Source: Persicaria tinctoria
Taxonomy: Eukaryota; Streptophyta; Magnoliopsida; Caryophyllales; Polygonaceae
Direction of reading: 5' to 3'
Assembly: GCA_037127255.1 (NCBI GenBank)
Contig: JBANSL010000005.1
Location: 7,564,001-7,628,000, forward strand
Length of the DNA stretch: 64,000 nucleotides
Under the pieces are notes generated by a model. That model was not told where the DNA came from and did no database searches. It was given only the letters and a program-made list of their open reading frames with translations. Both the position numbers and the translations under genes were made by a program. Shown here one piece after another: positions 1-12,540 of this stretch (the stretch's first letter is position 1; each line of letters starts with the position of its first letter).

Positions 1-722
1 CTTCCTTTTATTATGATATGCCTGCGGGCTTTATTGTGGAGCGGGTTAGGCATGCGTGCCGCCCAATTATGAATGAATGCATTCACGAGCTGGCCAGTCT
101 CCACCTATCGGAAGGGGTGGAGGTAGGAGAGGGATATACCACTTGGTATTCTGTGCTAAGGCCTTATTATTATTATGCATTTGATCTTAGGAGCATGCTA
201 GTGTGTTAATATTCCGCCATACATCTAGAAGCATCTTTATTAGGATTAGCGTATATGTGTGCCTATGGTTGGGATGCAGAGTTAAGTGGGCATCGATCTG
301 ATCCCGCCCCATATCAATTTTTTTAGGTATTATTTATGTTCATCCTATCGGTGCTGGTTGCTTATTGCGCGGGTCATTTTGTCGGCGGAGAGTGAGCGCT
401 GGAGTGTAGACTTCACTAGACTCTGATTATATTTTGGATTTATACCTTTGACTCCGTTTTGACCCGGCTCTGCCGTGGCACACTTTTGTATTATACTTGT
501 TTCCGCTAGTCGCATGATTTCTGATTTCCACGCTTAGATTACGACAGGTACAGGGGACTTTCCCGGGGATTCCAACGATCCCTTCGATTTTGGGTATGAA
601 ATCCCCCTTGAAAACATTAAAGTAAGTTTTGAAACCTTCAACCTGTACTCGGGCGCAAGGTCCTAACGAGGGGTTTTATCCCTCGAAATGTAACCTGGGA
701 ATCATAATCCTGGGCCGTTACA
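1..722 (+). mobile_element. Ty3/gypsy-type LTR, 3' portion (cut by window edge)
   Basis: The segment ends in GGGCCGTTACA, a typical plant gypsy LTR terminus. It is matched in reverse complement by 41595-42084 plus 46268-46500, where the same LTR family sits as a complete insertion. Shared landmarks are the block around 640-722 (compare 41595-41690) and the block around 1-145 (compare 46370-46500). No primer-binding site follows the end at 722, so this is a solo LTR or the 3' LTR of an element lying to the left. No coding sequence is visible. Confidence 0.65.
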
Positions 723-839
723 AAATTTGAGGCATTTCATATAAATTGTAACTATTGTTTAGGGAATTGAGATTTCTTTTATTTGAAATGGATAAATAAA
801 AAAATTAAATATTATTCGGTAGAATGTTATAAATTATTC

Positions 840-994
840 AGTGGAATTGGGACGTTTTCATTTGAACTGAACAGAAAAAAAAAACATAACAGTATTCGGT
901 AGAATGTTTCACATTTCACCGAATAATGCTTCAAATTTCACCGAATAATGTTTCACATTTCACCGAATAATATTTGTACAAAAACCCGAACCAC

Positions 995-1077
<83 letters not shown>
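840..1077. repeat. CACCGAATAAT short repeats followed by (CT)n(TA)n microsatellite
   Basis: From about 890 to 970 the phrase 'ttcaccgaataatg' recurs three times. It is followed by a CT dinucleotide run (about 997-1025) and a TA run (about 1026-1076). A similar arrangement, reversed, occurs at 35295-35600, which suggests both derive from one repeat family, possibly a Helitron-like end. Confidence 0.6.
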
Positions 1078-1080
<3 letters not shown>

Positions 1081-1081
<1 letters not shown>

Positions 1082-1290
1082 TATTGTTATTTGACCCAAG
1101 AACATATTATAATTATATGGGTCACCAAATTTGAAGGAAAATATGAAATATTCGATGAATTAGCAACGGAAATCTATCAACTAAACAAAATTTAAGTTAT
1201 TGGGTAAAGTTTCTTGATTTGTCATGTATTTTTTTATTTTTTTATTAACGGTTTGTCAGGTCATATATTATAGAGAAAATTTGCGTTTTT
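1081..1290 (+). repeat. Dispersed repeat, copy 1 (partner at 8831-9010)
   Basis: The stretch starting 'ttattgttatttgaccc' is nearly identical to 8831 onward for about 70 bases and then similar with small indels. The two copies flank the P450 gene and the copia-like element in the same orientation. No ORF is shared. They may be remnants of a segmental duplication or of one transposon family. Confidence 0.6.
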
Positions 1291-1373
1291 GGCCATCTAG
1301 AATGTTCTAATTAGGTTATTAGCTAATTAAAAAGTTTTTTAAAGTAATTATAACCTTTATTGAATGTTTTTTT

Positions 1374-2115
1374 TTAGATCAGAGACCCTCCGCCTCCTCT
1401 CCGCTTCACCTTCCTCCTGGCGATCGGCGATTCCTCCTGGCGATCGTCCTTCCTGTCTCCTTCCTTCTCCGGCAGCGGCTCCATCACCCGGCCGCTTCCA
1501 TCACCAGACCCTCCTCCTTTGCTGAATCCTCTTCCATCTCCTCTCTTCACCTCCATCCGCTTCGCAACTGGTCAACCTCGCCATCTCCTCTCTTCGGCGC
1601 CATCGTCGTCGCCACCATTCGTCGTCGCCGTGCACTTCGCCGCCATCCTCTCCTCCACCATCCTCTTCTCCACCATCCTCTTCCTAAACAAAACCCCTAC
1701 ATTGTAGATCTGTGAAAACCCTAAATCGAAGGCCGATTCCGACGATTTGGCATAGACAAATTGAAGATGAATCCGACTCCTTGAAGAGGAATCCGACTCC
1801 TTGAGTATTTTGATTTCTTGCTTAGCCTAAACAATTTTGGTTTTAATTTATTAATTACTTGCTAAGTATTTTGATTCGATTATGCTTATTCGTGCTTCTG
1901 CTGATGTTGCTTATTGTTGCTCATTTGCTCAATTTTATAGTTCTTGGCATCAGTAGAGGTTGCCCCATCGAGGAAGTGAAAGACGCATACGAGAAGCTCT
2001 CCTCGAATTGGTACTGCTGTCCTTCATCTCTCATTTATTTATGCTTTTCTTTTTTGTTGCATTCATGTGTTGTATGTGCATTTCCAGTCAGATTTCGTAG
2101 ATTGATCAATTGAAC
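1374..2115 (+). pseudogene. Gene remnant with a J-domain-like exon
   Basis: A CT/GC-rich stretch (1380-1700) that looks like the 5' leader or first exon of a plant gene is followed by T-rich intron-like sequence. At 1941-2010 there is a 70-nt block bounded by an AG acceptor and a GT donor that reads LGISRGCPIEEVKDAYEKL in one frame. This resembles the start of a DnaJ/HSP40 J domain (LGI...A...EIKKAYRKL). The HPD motif and any later exon are not found downstream, and the P450 lies 1 kb further on in the opposite orientation. I infer a truncated or captured gene fragment; a short lineage-specific gene cannot be excluded. Confidence 0.3.
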
Positions 2116-3012
2116 TCTAAGCGATTGTATGAATTGGACTTTTAAATTGTCGTTGGTAGTCCTGTCATCGAATTTGATCAAATTTCACATTTAGAATCTA
2201 AAACTGATATATAGATAGCATCTATGGTTATATGATCTAGTCAATTTTGATCCGTTTGGAGTAGCTTCCTCCTATTCTCCTCTTCCCGATTGCTGATTTA
2301 ACCCCATCTTTGCCGGTGAGGTCCGACCCATGGCTCTTTCATATTTGTGTGTAGATTTCTGAAATGTTTGTTCATAATGCAGCCCCCATTTCCTTAATTT
2401 TGTACTGCCAGGTATGTAGTTGGAATCAAGGGGCGTCTTTATAGGTTCTGGAGTTATAGGGTCAAAGTTTCATTCTTTTACAAACCCCCATGGATAGACC
2501 TTCTGTTTGAACTCATCTATTCAAGTGCTTGAATAATGAGGCTTGCCATTAAAGAAAATAAAAAAAATCAATTGTCCATTCCATATCTAGCTTTGTTATA
2601 TAATAATGAGGTAAAATAACCCAATAAAAATAACAAATACTACAAGTGAATTTGCTATGGTATGATTCAAATAAAAAAGATAACAAATTTATAAAAGATA
2701 ACAAACCTTGTATATGTTCAAATATTTTAACAAATTTATAAAATGAGCAACATTTATTGAGCAATACATACATATAAGCACTCACGTTCACGTACATCTG
2801 AAATAACTTTGCAATACATCAATCAATTGTGTAAAATTAGAGAAGTGGCACTTTGTTGTGTGTGGGCGTTAGTCCATCTCTATAGTAAAATATCCCAAAA
2901 TCATACGCCAATAAGACATTAAGTAATACCTTATTGGACCTATTCGATGCGAAGTGATCGAATTTTCCGAAGATTATTAAAACGAATGCAACACCAAGAA
3001 ATCAACGAATAA
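2116..3012. other. Intergenic sequence, 3' side of the P450
   Basis: AT-rich DNA with no supported gene. It should hold the P450 3' UTR and polyadenylation region (minus strand, below 3013). I saw no transposon ends with a convincing TSD. Confidence 0.5.
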
Positions 3013-5020
3013 CTAAACCCTAATCGGGATAGCGCACAAAGGAACCGCTTTCTGAACTGTAAGCCCGTACTCTTCCTCCATGTCCAAACTCTCCGGCTTC
3101 GCCATGCCCTCCAACTTCCAATCGAACGAATGAATCATCGATCCTAACACCAACGGGGCCATTCTAGTCACCAAGGGCAACCCAGGGCAAATCCTCCGGC
3201 CTATCCCGAATGGAATGACATCAAAATTCTTGCTCCTGTACTCGGATTCCGATCCAAAATGCCTCTCGGGTTCGAATGAGAGTGGGTTAGGCCAGATCTT
3301 CGGGTCCCGCCCTATGGCCCAGAGGTTGACCCACACGCGCGTCCCCTTCGCGAAGGTGTAGTCACGCACCTTGATGTCGCTGTCTAGGGTTCGCCTTGAT
3401 GCTAATGGGATTGGTGGGTGCATCCTTAGGGTCTCCTTCATTACCGCTTGGAGGTAGGGCAGTCGGGCCACGTCGGATTCCTGGATCGGGTTTCCCCTTC
3501 CGATGATCGTGTCGAGCTCTTCCCGGAGCTTTTTCATCTTGTCGGGGTTTCGGATCAGCTCCGCCATGGCGTATTCGATGGTCGACGAACTTGTGTCCGT
3601 TCCTCCCATGAACAAGTCCTGCATTGAAACATCAATGCATCAAATCAGTTAAATTTTTCATCAGAAATCTACAATTGATTTTCATAACTATAACAAACGT
3701 ACTGTAAAGTTCCGATAGAATCCGTTGCATTAGTGTTGTTATGGTCGTATCCAACTCGATGTAAAGTTCACTTACGTTAACATAAACATCTCATATTACA
3801 TACACTACGAGCTTAAATTTGAAATTTGAATATTTGGTTATGGAAAAATATACATTTTAGTTTTTTTTTTCAATAATGTAAATAATTTGAGTCTTTTTGT
3901 CACTTCAAATAACGTTTTTTAACTCTAACAAAATAAATATATTTAAAATATAACAATAAAAAAATTGAATTAAAATTTGCGTTAAAAATCTTTTTTTTTT
4001 TAATAAACTAACCGGTGAAATTTTTTTCACAAAAAATTATCTATAATAAATGCAATAAAGACATTAAATTTGAATTATAATTGATATATTTCGTGATAAA
4101 AGAAAATATATTACCGTGAGAATATGAACGATGAAAGAGCGGTCGATCTCACTGTCTTCCTGGCGGCTGAACTTGAGCAAAACCCCCAACATGTCCTGCT
4201 CGCTCTCCGGCGCAACTCCCGACTTCCCGGCGATGCGATCACCGATCAGACCGTCAATCAGAACAAACAACTTCTTCAGATGCACTGTCACTTTCTTCCT
4301 GATCCCCTGCGGATCGAACGGCCTCAAGAACGGCAGGAAATCGGCGAGATTCGGCTTCCCGATCGCCTCCGAGAGTTCCCGCATCAGCTGCTTGAACTCG
4401 CGGCTGGTGGCGGAGCTCGGATCTGCGAGATCGATGGAGAAGATCGTGTTGGACATGAAATTGAGCGAGAGGTTGAAGGCGGCCTCGCCGACGTCGAGCG
4501 CGGCGGACTCATCCGCGCGACTGCCGACGAACGCGATCAGATCAGCGACCTTGCGCTCGCGGAGGTGGCGGCTGAGGTCGAGGCTGGTGCCGGAGAAGGC
4601 GTGGGAGTTCGAGATCTTGCGGAGATGGCGCCACCGCTGGCCGTTAGGGAGCCAGATGATGGAGAACTCGTCGTGGCCGAGGGCGGTGTTCGCGTCGTAG
4701 ACGCCGCGGTTGGAAAGCGCGAGATCGTGCTCGGAGAACACGTCGCGCGCGGCGGCGCTGTCGGAGAGCACCACGGCGGTGAGGGATCCGAGGCGGAGCG
4801 TCATGAAGCTCCCGTAGACGGAGGCCAGCTCGGCGAGGCGCTGGTGGGGAACGGGGCCCAGCTGGAAGAGGTTACCGAAAATCGGGACGGGTGTGGGCCC
4901 CGGCGGGAGGTGGTACTTTCCAGAATTGCGTTTGAAGAGGAAACGCGTGGCGAGCAAGGTGAAGGCGAGCAAGAGAGCGTAGGCGTAGAAGCTCTCCGGA
5001 ATGGTAATGGCGGCCATCAT
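3013..5020 (-). CDS. Cytochrome P450, CYP76-like (two exons)
   Basis: Membrane-bound haem mono-oxygenase expected on the endoplasmic reticulum and fed electrons by NADPH-P450 reductase. Exon 1 is 5020-4115 and exon 2 is 3618-3013, giving 503 residues, normal for the family. The single intron (496 bp, GT-AG, phase 0) sits just before the I helix, as in A-type plant P450s. Visible features are an N-terminal hydrophobic anchor (about residues 8-28), the proline hinge LPPGPTPVP, the C-helix WRHLRK, the oxygen-binding GGTDTS (307-312), KETLR (ExxR, 363-367), EPERH in the PERF position, and the haem loop PFGIGRRICPG with Cys446. Overall sequence feel is CYP76, a family that hydroxylates monoterpenes, diterpenes and alkaloid precursors. 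The substrate cannot be read from sequence. Two adjacent ATGs (5020 and 5017) could both start. The reading frame looks intact. Confidence 0.92.
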
Positions 5021-5120
5021 TGAAATTTGAATAAATCGATCGATCGATGAGTTTATCGGTCGATTGATTTGGTGGATTTTGGGGGTATGATTTGGTTTTG
5101 AATTGGGAGTTTGTGTGGGT

Positions 5121-5128
5121 TTTATATA
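5121..5128 (-). promoter_or_regulatory. TATA box of the P450 gene
   Basis: On the minus strand this reads TATATAAA, about 100 bases upstream of the start codon at 5020. That leaves room for a leader of about 70 bases. Confidence 0.6.
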
Positions 5129-5155
5129 GAGGCGAAGCCTGGAGAGAACATGCAT

Positions 5156-6240
5156 AAATATTTATTTTTTATTAGGAAAAAATGTATGAGATGGGGCCCG
5201 TTGAGTCTTAATTTAGAATTTAGAATGATTTTATCTCCAACATGTAGATAAAATGGTTGTATTTTGACTTGTAGTTTAATGTAAACAATTACACTATTTT
5301 ATTTTTAATAAATTTTTAAGGATTTAAAAGTTATATATAATATATTTTTTCAATTAGTTTTTAATATAATTTTATACCTATTAAGTTGATATTTTATATA
5401 TTTTTTATGTTAAAAAAATCAACATGAAATAACATAGTAGTATATGTATAATTTAAAGACGTTTCTATTTATATAAAATAGATTATAGGTACACAACTCT
5501 TATTATTTTAACAAATGTGATTGATTTATAAATGAATTTAAAATAAAATTGCTCGGATTTGTATATTTTAATATTAAAATGATTTATTGACTTTACAAAG
5601 AAAATACATAATAATAAAGTATGTATGTGTTCAATTTTTTTTTAATTGGGAAAGATATTCGATTATGTAGATGAGCCTAGAGAAATTGAGAGATCGCACA
5701 AACCGGTAGATGGATTAACTATCATGTACAACAATAAGCAAATGACAAAAAGAAAATTACAAAAAACAAATGACGGAAAAGAAAATGCAAAAAGAAAAAT
5801 GTATGCCATCCTAATTCCTACACTATATATAAAACACAAGTTAGCAGAATACGTGAATCGACCCGCCAAAAAGAAGACGTATGCATAGGCCTCTGGAGAT
5901 CACTAGTAGACACCTCAGATTATGAACTCCAAGTATCGATCACATTTCCCTGTTTTCTTCAATCATGGCAAATCAAACATCATTCACAGGAAACCTACAC
6001 CACAACAAAATAGCAAAACACACTAATCGTAAACCCAAACTCTAACCACACTATCACTATTTCAAAACCCCAAAATCCAACTCAAAACCATTCACAACAA
6101 TAACAATTTTATTTGTACGCATTTCATACCACTTAAATTGTGATTAGCACAAATTTAACATGTAAATTTAACCATGTAAATTTAACATGTAAATTTAACC
6201 ATGATAAAAAAAAATTAAATTGTGAGATTATAATGATTAA
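5156..6240. other. AT-rich intergenic sequence upstream of the P450
   Basis: No gene seen. It presumably includes the distal P450 promoter. At 6153-6200 a short 'catgtaaatttaac' unit repeats three times. The last five bases (6241-6245, aaatt) are the target-site duplication of the next element. Confidence 0.5.
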
Positions 6241-6245
6241 AAATT

Positions 6246-7026
6246 TGTTGGGGAAAATCGCGGGGTAGCTAACACTCGATCTCGTGTGACTCGGATGGAT
6301 CATGCTCCACTTACAAATGAGAAATTGTATTATATATCAGGTACACAAGTACACCTCTCACAAATACAAGACTCTTGTACACCACTCGACTCAAGAGACT
6401 AACCTCACTCTTTGGTGGACCACACACTCGTGTGACCGAGACGCCCTCATGCTCAATCGATCACACCTACTGACCAACCCACACACTCTAGTGTATGATC
6501 GAGACTCCCTCATTCTCAATCGATCACACACTAGGACTCACACTCACTAGTATGTGATCGAGACGCCCTCGTGCTCGATCGATCACATACTAGGCTACAC
6601 AACACCTTCCATACTCACACTCATTTGGAGGAGCACTTACCACGCCCGCTCACTCACTAACTCACACACCACTAAGCCTATTTATAGGCCATGCCATCTC
6701 TTACATGGAGAGTCCTAGAACATCTTTAGAATACTCCAATACTAGAATCATCTATATCCTTCTAGACTCCTCCATACGTTTTCCTAATGTTCTCCAAGCT
6801 TCCGGAGAACTCTACATTAGTCTAGACACATCTAGACTCTTCACGGTTCCGGAACCTTCCATAAGGTTCCGCACGCTTCTGGAGTCTTCCGCACTCTTAT
6901 GTGTGCTTCTAGAATATTCCACCACATTCCGGAGACTTCCGCCACATTCCACATTCCTCCGGAATGTTCCACAATTTAGCCAAAAACACATTTTCATGTA
7001 TGTGAAATATGAATTATTGTCCAACA
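6246..7026 (-). repeat. 3' LTR of the copia-like element
   Basis: 781 bp, TG...CA ends, directly repeated at 7825-8602. The adjoining minus-strand purine-rich stretch AATTAAGGGATGAAT (7027 upward) fits a polypurine tract. Confidence 0.88.
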
Positions 7027-7811
7027 ATTCATCCCTTAATTCATATTTTCACATACCTCCATAGCATTCTCGATATCCTCTTTCCTTTGCTCCTTGATTC
7101 CAATGTCGTGGCATCTCCCCATCACGACGTGTTCTTCAAAGAAGCAAACATTCCTCTTGATTAGTGTCGTCATCTGCGCTTGATCAAGCTCCTCCTCATG
7201 AACACCTTGCACCCTCTCATCGTCGTGAAGAGCGTCACATATACCCTCTAGCTAATTCTCACCATCCACTAATCTAAAGTGATCAAACTCTCCACCAATC
7301 TTCAAGGTCTCAAACAATGCTTGATCCTGACACACTGCATGTAAGACGACACCATCCACCTCGATGACTTAGTAACCTCTCCATCTGTTACTAAGTAGAC
7401 ATCGTCATCTTCAACATCATCAATCACATTAGTTGTAGGAGCCAACAACACTCTTCCGCAAGGACGTCTCTCTCATCACGTCCTCCCTCAATAGCGGACA
7501 TCACACTACATGTGACCCTTCTCCCTACTATGTAGCACACACGTCAATCATCTCCACATGGACGTGCTTATGCTCTCCATCTCAGGTCAACATGTCTCTC
7601 TCAGAATGGCTCCTCCCTCACTCTTGGAGACGAGCTTCTCTCCACCAGAGTGCATCACACATACTCTCCCTCCTTATGTGAAGTTGGCCTTCCCATCAAA
7701 GAATGGATTCTCGAACACCTCCGACAAGCCTGATGTCATCACGTCAACACGAAATCCTTCCACCAACAAATGCTACACCGATTTTCCGACTCCGACGCCC
7801 TTCGTAACCTC

Positions 7812-7823
7812 GCTCTGATACCA
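7812..7823 (-). other. Primer-binding site (initiator Met tRNA)
   Basis: TGGTATCAGAGC on the minus strand, one base from the inner edge of the 7825-8602 LTR. It sets the element's orientation. Confidence 0.85.
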
Positions 7824-7824
7824 C

Positions 7825-8602
7825 TGTTGGGGAAAATAGCGGGGTATCTAACACTCGATCTCGTGTGACTCGGATGGATCATGCTCCACTTACAAATGAG
7901 AACTTGTATTATATATCATGTACACAAGTACACCTCTCACAAATACAAGACTCGCGTACACCACTCGACTCAAGAGACTAACCTCACTCTTTGGTGGACC
8001 ACACACTCGTGTGATCGAGACGCCCTCATGCTCAATCGATCACATCTACTGACCAACCCACACACTCTAGTGTATGATCGAGACTCCCTCATTCTCAATC
8101 GATCACACACTAGGACTCACACTCACTAGTATGTGATCGAGACGCCCTCGTGCTCGATCGATCACATACTAGGCTACACAACACCTTCCATACTCACACT
8201 CATTTGGATGAGCACTCACCACGCCCGCTCACTCACTAACTCACACACCACTAAACCTATAGGCCATGCCATCTCTTACATGGAGAGTCCTAGAACATCT
8301 TTAGAATACTTCCAACACTAGAATCATCTCTATCCTTCTAGACTCCTCCATACATTTTCCTAATGTTCTCCAAGCTTCCGGAGAACTCTACATTAGTCTA
8401 GACACATCTAGACTCTTCACGGTTCCGGAACCTTCCATAAGGTTCCGCACGCTTCTGGAGTCTTCCGCACTCTTATGTGTGCTTCTAGAATATTCCACCA
8501 CATTCCGGAGACTTCCGCCACATTCCACATTTCTCCGGAATGTTCCACAATTTAGCCAAAAACACATTTTTATGTATGTGAAATATGAATTATTGTCTAA
8601 CA
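7825..8602 (-). repeat. 5' LTR of the copia-like element
   Basis: 778 bp, near-identical to 6246-7026. It lacks a 4-base 'ttta' present in the other copy near 6680. Confidence 0.88.
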
Positions 8603-8680
8603 AAATTATAGTGAGCCATCAGCCATATATATAGTATTAACAAAATTATAGTGAGCCATCAGCCATATATATAGTATTAA
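8601..8680 (+). repeat. 40-bp perfect tandem duplication
   Basis: Two identical 40-bp units (8601-8640, 8641-8680) containing 'gtgagccatcagcc'. They start at the right edge of the LTR element and include its target duplication. Confidence 0.85.
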
Positions 8681-8830
8681 CATATTAATATATATCATAC
8701 ATCTTCAGCTTCAGCTTCAATCTTGACGGCCCTCAACAGCTTCGACTTAATTAATTTATTTTACCGTTCTCACTAATATCGACAATAACATATACGGGGG
8801 AATATCTATTCGCGCTATTATATGTATATA

Positions 8831-9010
8831 TATTATTGTTATTTGACCCAAGAACATATTATAATTATATGGGTCACCAAATTTGAAGGAAAATATGAAA
8901 TATTCCATGCATTATAATCAACATCAACTAAACAAAATATTAAGGTATTGGGTAAAGTTTCTTGATTGGTCATGTATTTTTCGATTTTTTTTTATAACGG
9001 TTTATCTGTT
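8831..9010 (+). repeat. Dispersed repeat, copy 2 (partner at 1081-1290)
   Basis: Near-identical to 1081 onward for about 70 bases, then similar with indels. Same orientation. Confidence 0.6.
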
Positions 9011-10489
9011 GTCGATTTTTTTTAACCTTTCGACCCACCAAAAATGTCAAGTTTCTTCTTCCTTATAACACATTATTTAATTTTTTTTTATATATATATA
9101 TAGTTGATATGGGAGTTTCATACCAAAACTCTTAATAGAAAAAATATGGTGTAAATTTTAACCGAATGTCATGTCATATATTATATTATATAGTTTTACT
9201 AACACATATCATTAGGGCATAGTCGCGGAGATTAAACATTTTAATTCAATTAAGATTCTCCAAGATATATTGATTTAATAAATTATTAAACATTTTATAG
9301 GATTTACACTATGATTTAGAAAACCTAATTAATTACCTCCAAAAAATAGCTCTCCTGATTAGTCATCAATCATCATCACGTCCAAGTGTTGAATACTTAA
9401 ATCGTCGCCTAATTATACCTCATAGATGCAGGAATGATTACGTTGTTACCTTTGGATTTATTAGGAAAATATAATTAATAATAGAAATTTATAGTTCATA
9501 TTAGGGGTGGCTTGTCACGGTTAACCATAAACACCCTGACCCTACTTTGAGCGAGATATACTCAGTGCCGGTCCTATCATTTTATAGGCCCAGGGCAAAA
9601 TAAAATCTGAAGGGCCCGATAAACCTTACTCCGTAAAAAATAAAAAATGTGTATATCTTTATAAAAATTTCATAATATTATTTTTATATTTGAATTATTT
9701 TTCAAACTTAAGAAAATAAAAGTAGGACAATGAATAAAAAAATAATATACATTAAAAGAATTCAAAAATATAATTGGAGTGAAATCTAGTTATTTTTGTT
9801 TGGTATCCAGTATAATATGTCCACAAGTACGTAAGTTGTTGTGTAGAGGAATATTAAAATATTGTCAAACAATACTAAATACTCCGTATAGTTTTTGTTC
9901 TAAGACATCACATATGTGACCTCCTATGACATCACCTATATGAACTAAAACAATAATTATAAAAAAAATATAAACAAAAATAAAAGGGTAAATTAGATAC
10001 ATCGAGCATATATAAATAAATAAAAACAATACATTTTTCTCAAATAAAATAGAAAGAGTTATATATGTAAACAATATAACTTTTTTTGTCACATAAAAAG
10101 GTGTCTAATATTGTGTTGAAATGGAAAAAGTATAAAAAAAATCGTGTCTAAATCAAACGGATATAGGCTCTTCTATAAAAACATAAAAAATGAAAAATTT
10201 AATGGATAGAGGGCCTTTCTATAAAAAAATAAAAAATGCAAATAGAGAGATTTGAACTCTAAGCGTTTAGGAATCTAATTCAAATTTTGTTAAGATTTAA
10301 ACTTACCATTAAGCTAAACTCGTATTTTTTGTATTTTTTTATATTTTTAAAAAATACATATATAACATATATTTTTAAGAGAAAATTTGCGCCGAAGGTG
10401 CAAATTTTGGCCCAATTAGCGAAATATACACGTTTTTGTATAATTTGCAAAAGTATACAAAACCCTAATCTCATTTTCTCTTAACTTAA

Positions 10490-11310
10490 TCACAGATCTA
10501 AACCGCCCCCTCCCAAATCTCAGATCCAAATCCCTTCTCCCTTGCTCTCGCTCATCCTCCGTTTCCATGGCCGCTCTTCCTCCTCAGTTTCCAGATTTGT
10601 CTTCTCCCTCGCTCTCGCTCCTCCTCCGTTCCGTCTTCATGGTTGTTCTTCCTCCTCCGATATCAGATCTGTGCTGACGAGGGGTGTGCGATGATGAAAT
10701 CGCGAGCGATGCAGAGCGGCTGGATACGATGAAGAGGGAGCGAAGGAAGGCGGTAACGGAGAACCACCAGATCCGGTGGTTATTGCTCAGCTATGGATGG
10801 TTGTCGCTTGCTGGTTTCATGGAGAACGAGTTCGGCGGGGGCGGTTATGATTAGGACGGCGGAGGCGGAGACGGAGCCTCCATTGCTGACAGTGCCTCCC
10901 TCATCTCCCTCCTCTGTCTCATTTAGGAGCAGATTCGGTGCTTGGATCTCTCTTATTTTTCCGCTGCAGCTGCCGTTGAATAGCAACGAACAGTGTTTCG
11001 GAGATCCCTTCTGTAGCATGAGAGATCCGCTCTCCTCCTCCTTCTTCCATGGCGATTTCCTCAGAGACGAGACCACCACGTTTCCGATCTCAACTACTAA
11101 CAGTATTAGTGATCATCTGCACGGTCCTTCTTCCATGGCCATGTCCTAGTGTGATTTTCAAGGAGCTCCAGCTGGTGTTTGTGTCGACCGGTTGATGAGT
11201 CCGATTAGCCCTAAGGCGGAGGCGGTCGAGGCTTCTTCTTTCCTTCATACTTCTTGAAGAGTTCAGATCTCTTCCCCGCCCCAAATTCCGATTGCCAAGA
11301 GGAGGTAAGT
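10490..11310 (+). other. Gene-like GC/CT-rich stretch captured in the hAT-like element
   Basis: This 0.8-kb part is much richer in C and T than its surroundings and resembles a plant 5' UTR/first exon. It ends near 'gaggaggtaagtg' (about 11300), a good splice-donor context. The short ORFs on both strands overlap each other and match no family I recognise, so I do not call a gene. Confidence 0.3.
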
Positions 11311-11759
11311 GATTGCCAACTTCATCCATCCATCCATCGCCTTAATTACCTTGCTTGCATCTTTCCAGTTTAATTCATATTGCATAATTGAAAATTACAG
11401 TTTTGATATATAGCAGCAGATCTTTGCTATTGTTTTTCCTATGAAAACCGAATTTGAATCTTGTTTCTCTGCTTGAACTGATGTTCATGGTGGAGTTGCA
11501 ACAGCTTCTGAAGTAATTATATTGGTGTGATTGGTTGTTTAAGATATCATCACCAGGCACGTACTGCTCCCGATAATTGAGGAATTAGTTGTTGTTTCCA
11601 TTGCATTGCATCTAATTAATAAAGAAAGGTCTTGCCAGTTGGATATGTTTTCAGTTTTTATGTGTATTTTTTTTTTGTTTCCATCTATTATTTCATATAT
11701 GGAGTATTAGTAAAAGTGATGTATATAAAGGTATATGTTTTTATGTGTATTTTTATATG

Positions 11760-12345
11760 TGCTGACATTGTTTTTAGTTGGATACTATATATGTAGGTAT
11801 ATATTTATGCTTGAGTCCTTAAAAATCGGTTCGTTTTTTAGTGCTGACGTCGTTTTTATCCGTATTTTTGGTGCTGACATCGTTTTTAGTTGAATATTAT
11901 ATATGTTGTTGATTTTTTGTATGAGTAATGCAAATTGTCTCCAATTTATTTTAGTGCTGACATCATTTTTAGTTAGATATTATATACGTAGGTGTATATG
12001 TATGCTTGAGTCCTTAGAAATTGGGTTGTTTTTTAGTGCTAACGTCGTTTTTATGAGTATTTTTTAGTGCTGACATCGTTTTTAGTTGGATATTATATAT
12101 GTAGGTATATATGTATGCTTGAGTCCTTAAAAATTGGTTTATTTTTTAGTGCTGACATAGTTTTTATGCGTATTTTTTAGTGCTGACATCGTTTTTAATT
12201 TGATATTATATATGTAAGTATATATGTATGCTTGACTCCTTAAAAATTGGTTTATTTCTTAGTGCTGACATCGTTTTTATACGTATTTTTTAGTGCTGAC
12301 ATCGTTTTCATGCATATTTTTGTGTAGGTATATATTTTCTGACAT
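11760..12345 (+). repeat. 113-bp tandem repeat with GCTGACATCGTTTTTA motif
   Basis: The phrase 'atgcttgagtcctta' recurs at about 11808, 12003, 12116 and 12229, the last three 113 bases apart. Each unit also carries two copies of 'agtgctgacatcgttttta'. Units differ by a few bases. No coding potential. Confidence 0.8.
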
Positions 12346-12540
12346 CGTTTTTGCAATATAAGAGATGGATGAGGAAAGAGGTCAGCATTGTCGGCGTCGA
12401 AAAAATCTTTTTTTTTAATTGTTTACCGTTATTCTTTGTTTCTCACTACCAAAAATAAAATAAAATATTCGTTTTTTTTTTGTAGAACACTCCTTTGTCT
12501 GTTTGTTCTCCCCCTTTTATATTTTTAATGACTTAATACG

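Larger units (their letters stand above)
6246..8602 (-). mobile_element. Short copia-like LTR retrotransposon, complete but non-autonomous
   Basis: Two direct LTRs (6246-7026 and 7825-8602) begin TGTTGGGGAAAAT and end CAACA or TAACA, and the whole is bounded by the 5-bp duplication aaatt (6241-6245 and 8603-8607). Next to the right LTR, on the minus strand, lies TGGTATCAGAGC (7812-7823), the standard initiator-Met tRNA primer site, so the element runs right to left. The 798-bp interior has no polymerase. A short minus-strand stretch at about 7674-7745 reads like the start of a copia gag (FFDGKANF). The LTRs differ only by scattered substitutions and small indels, so the insertion is fairly recent. 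It is a TRIM/LARD-like derivative that needs enzymes from elsewhere. Confidence 0.9.

Noticed and set aside
974..1195. ORFs made of (LS)n, (IY)n or (ER)n at 974-1195, 23298-23561, 35226-35503
   Set aside because: Pure translations of CT, TA and GA microsatellites.
4124..5023. 299-codon ORF on the plus strand
   Set aside because: It is the antisense of P450 exon 1. High GC and codon bias of the real gene keep the other strand open.
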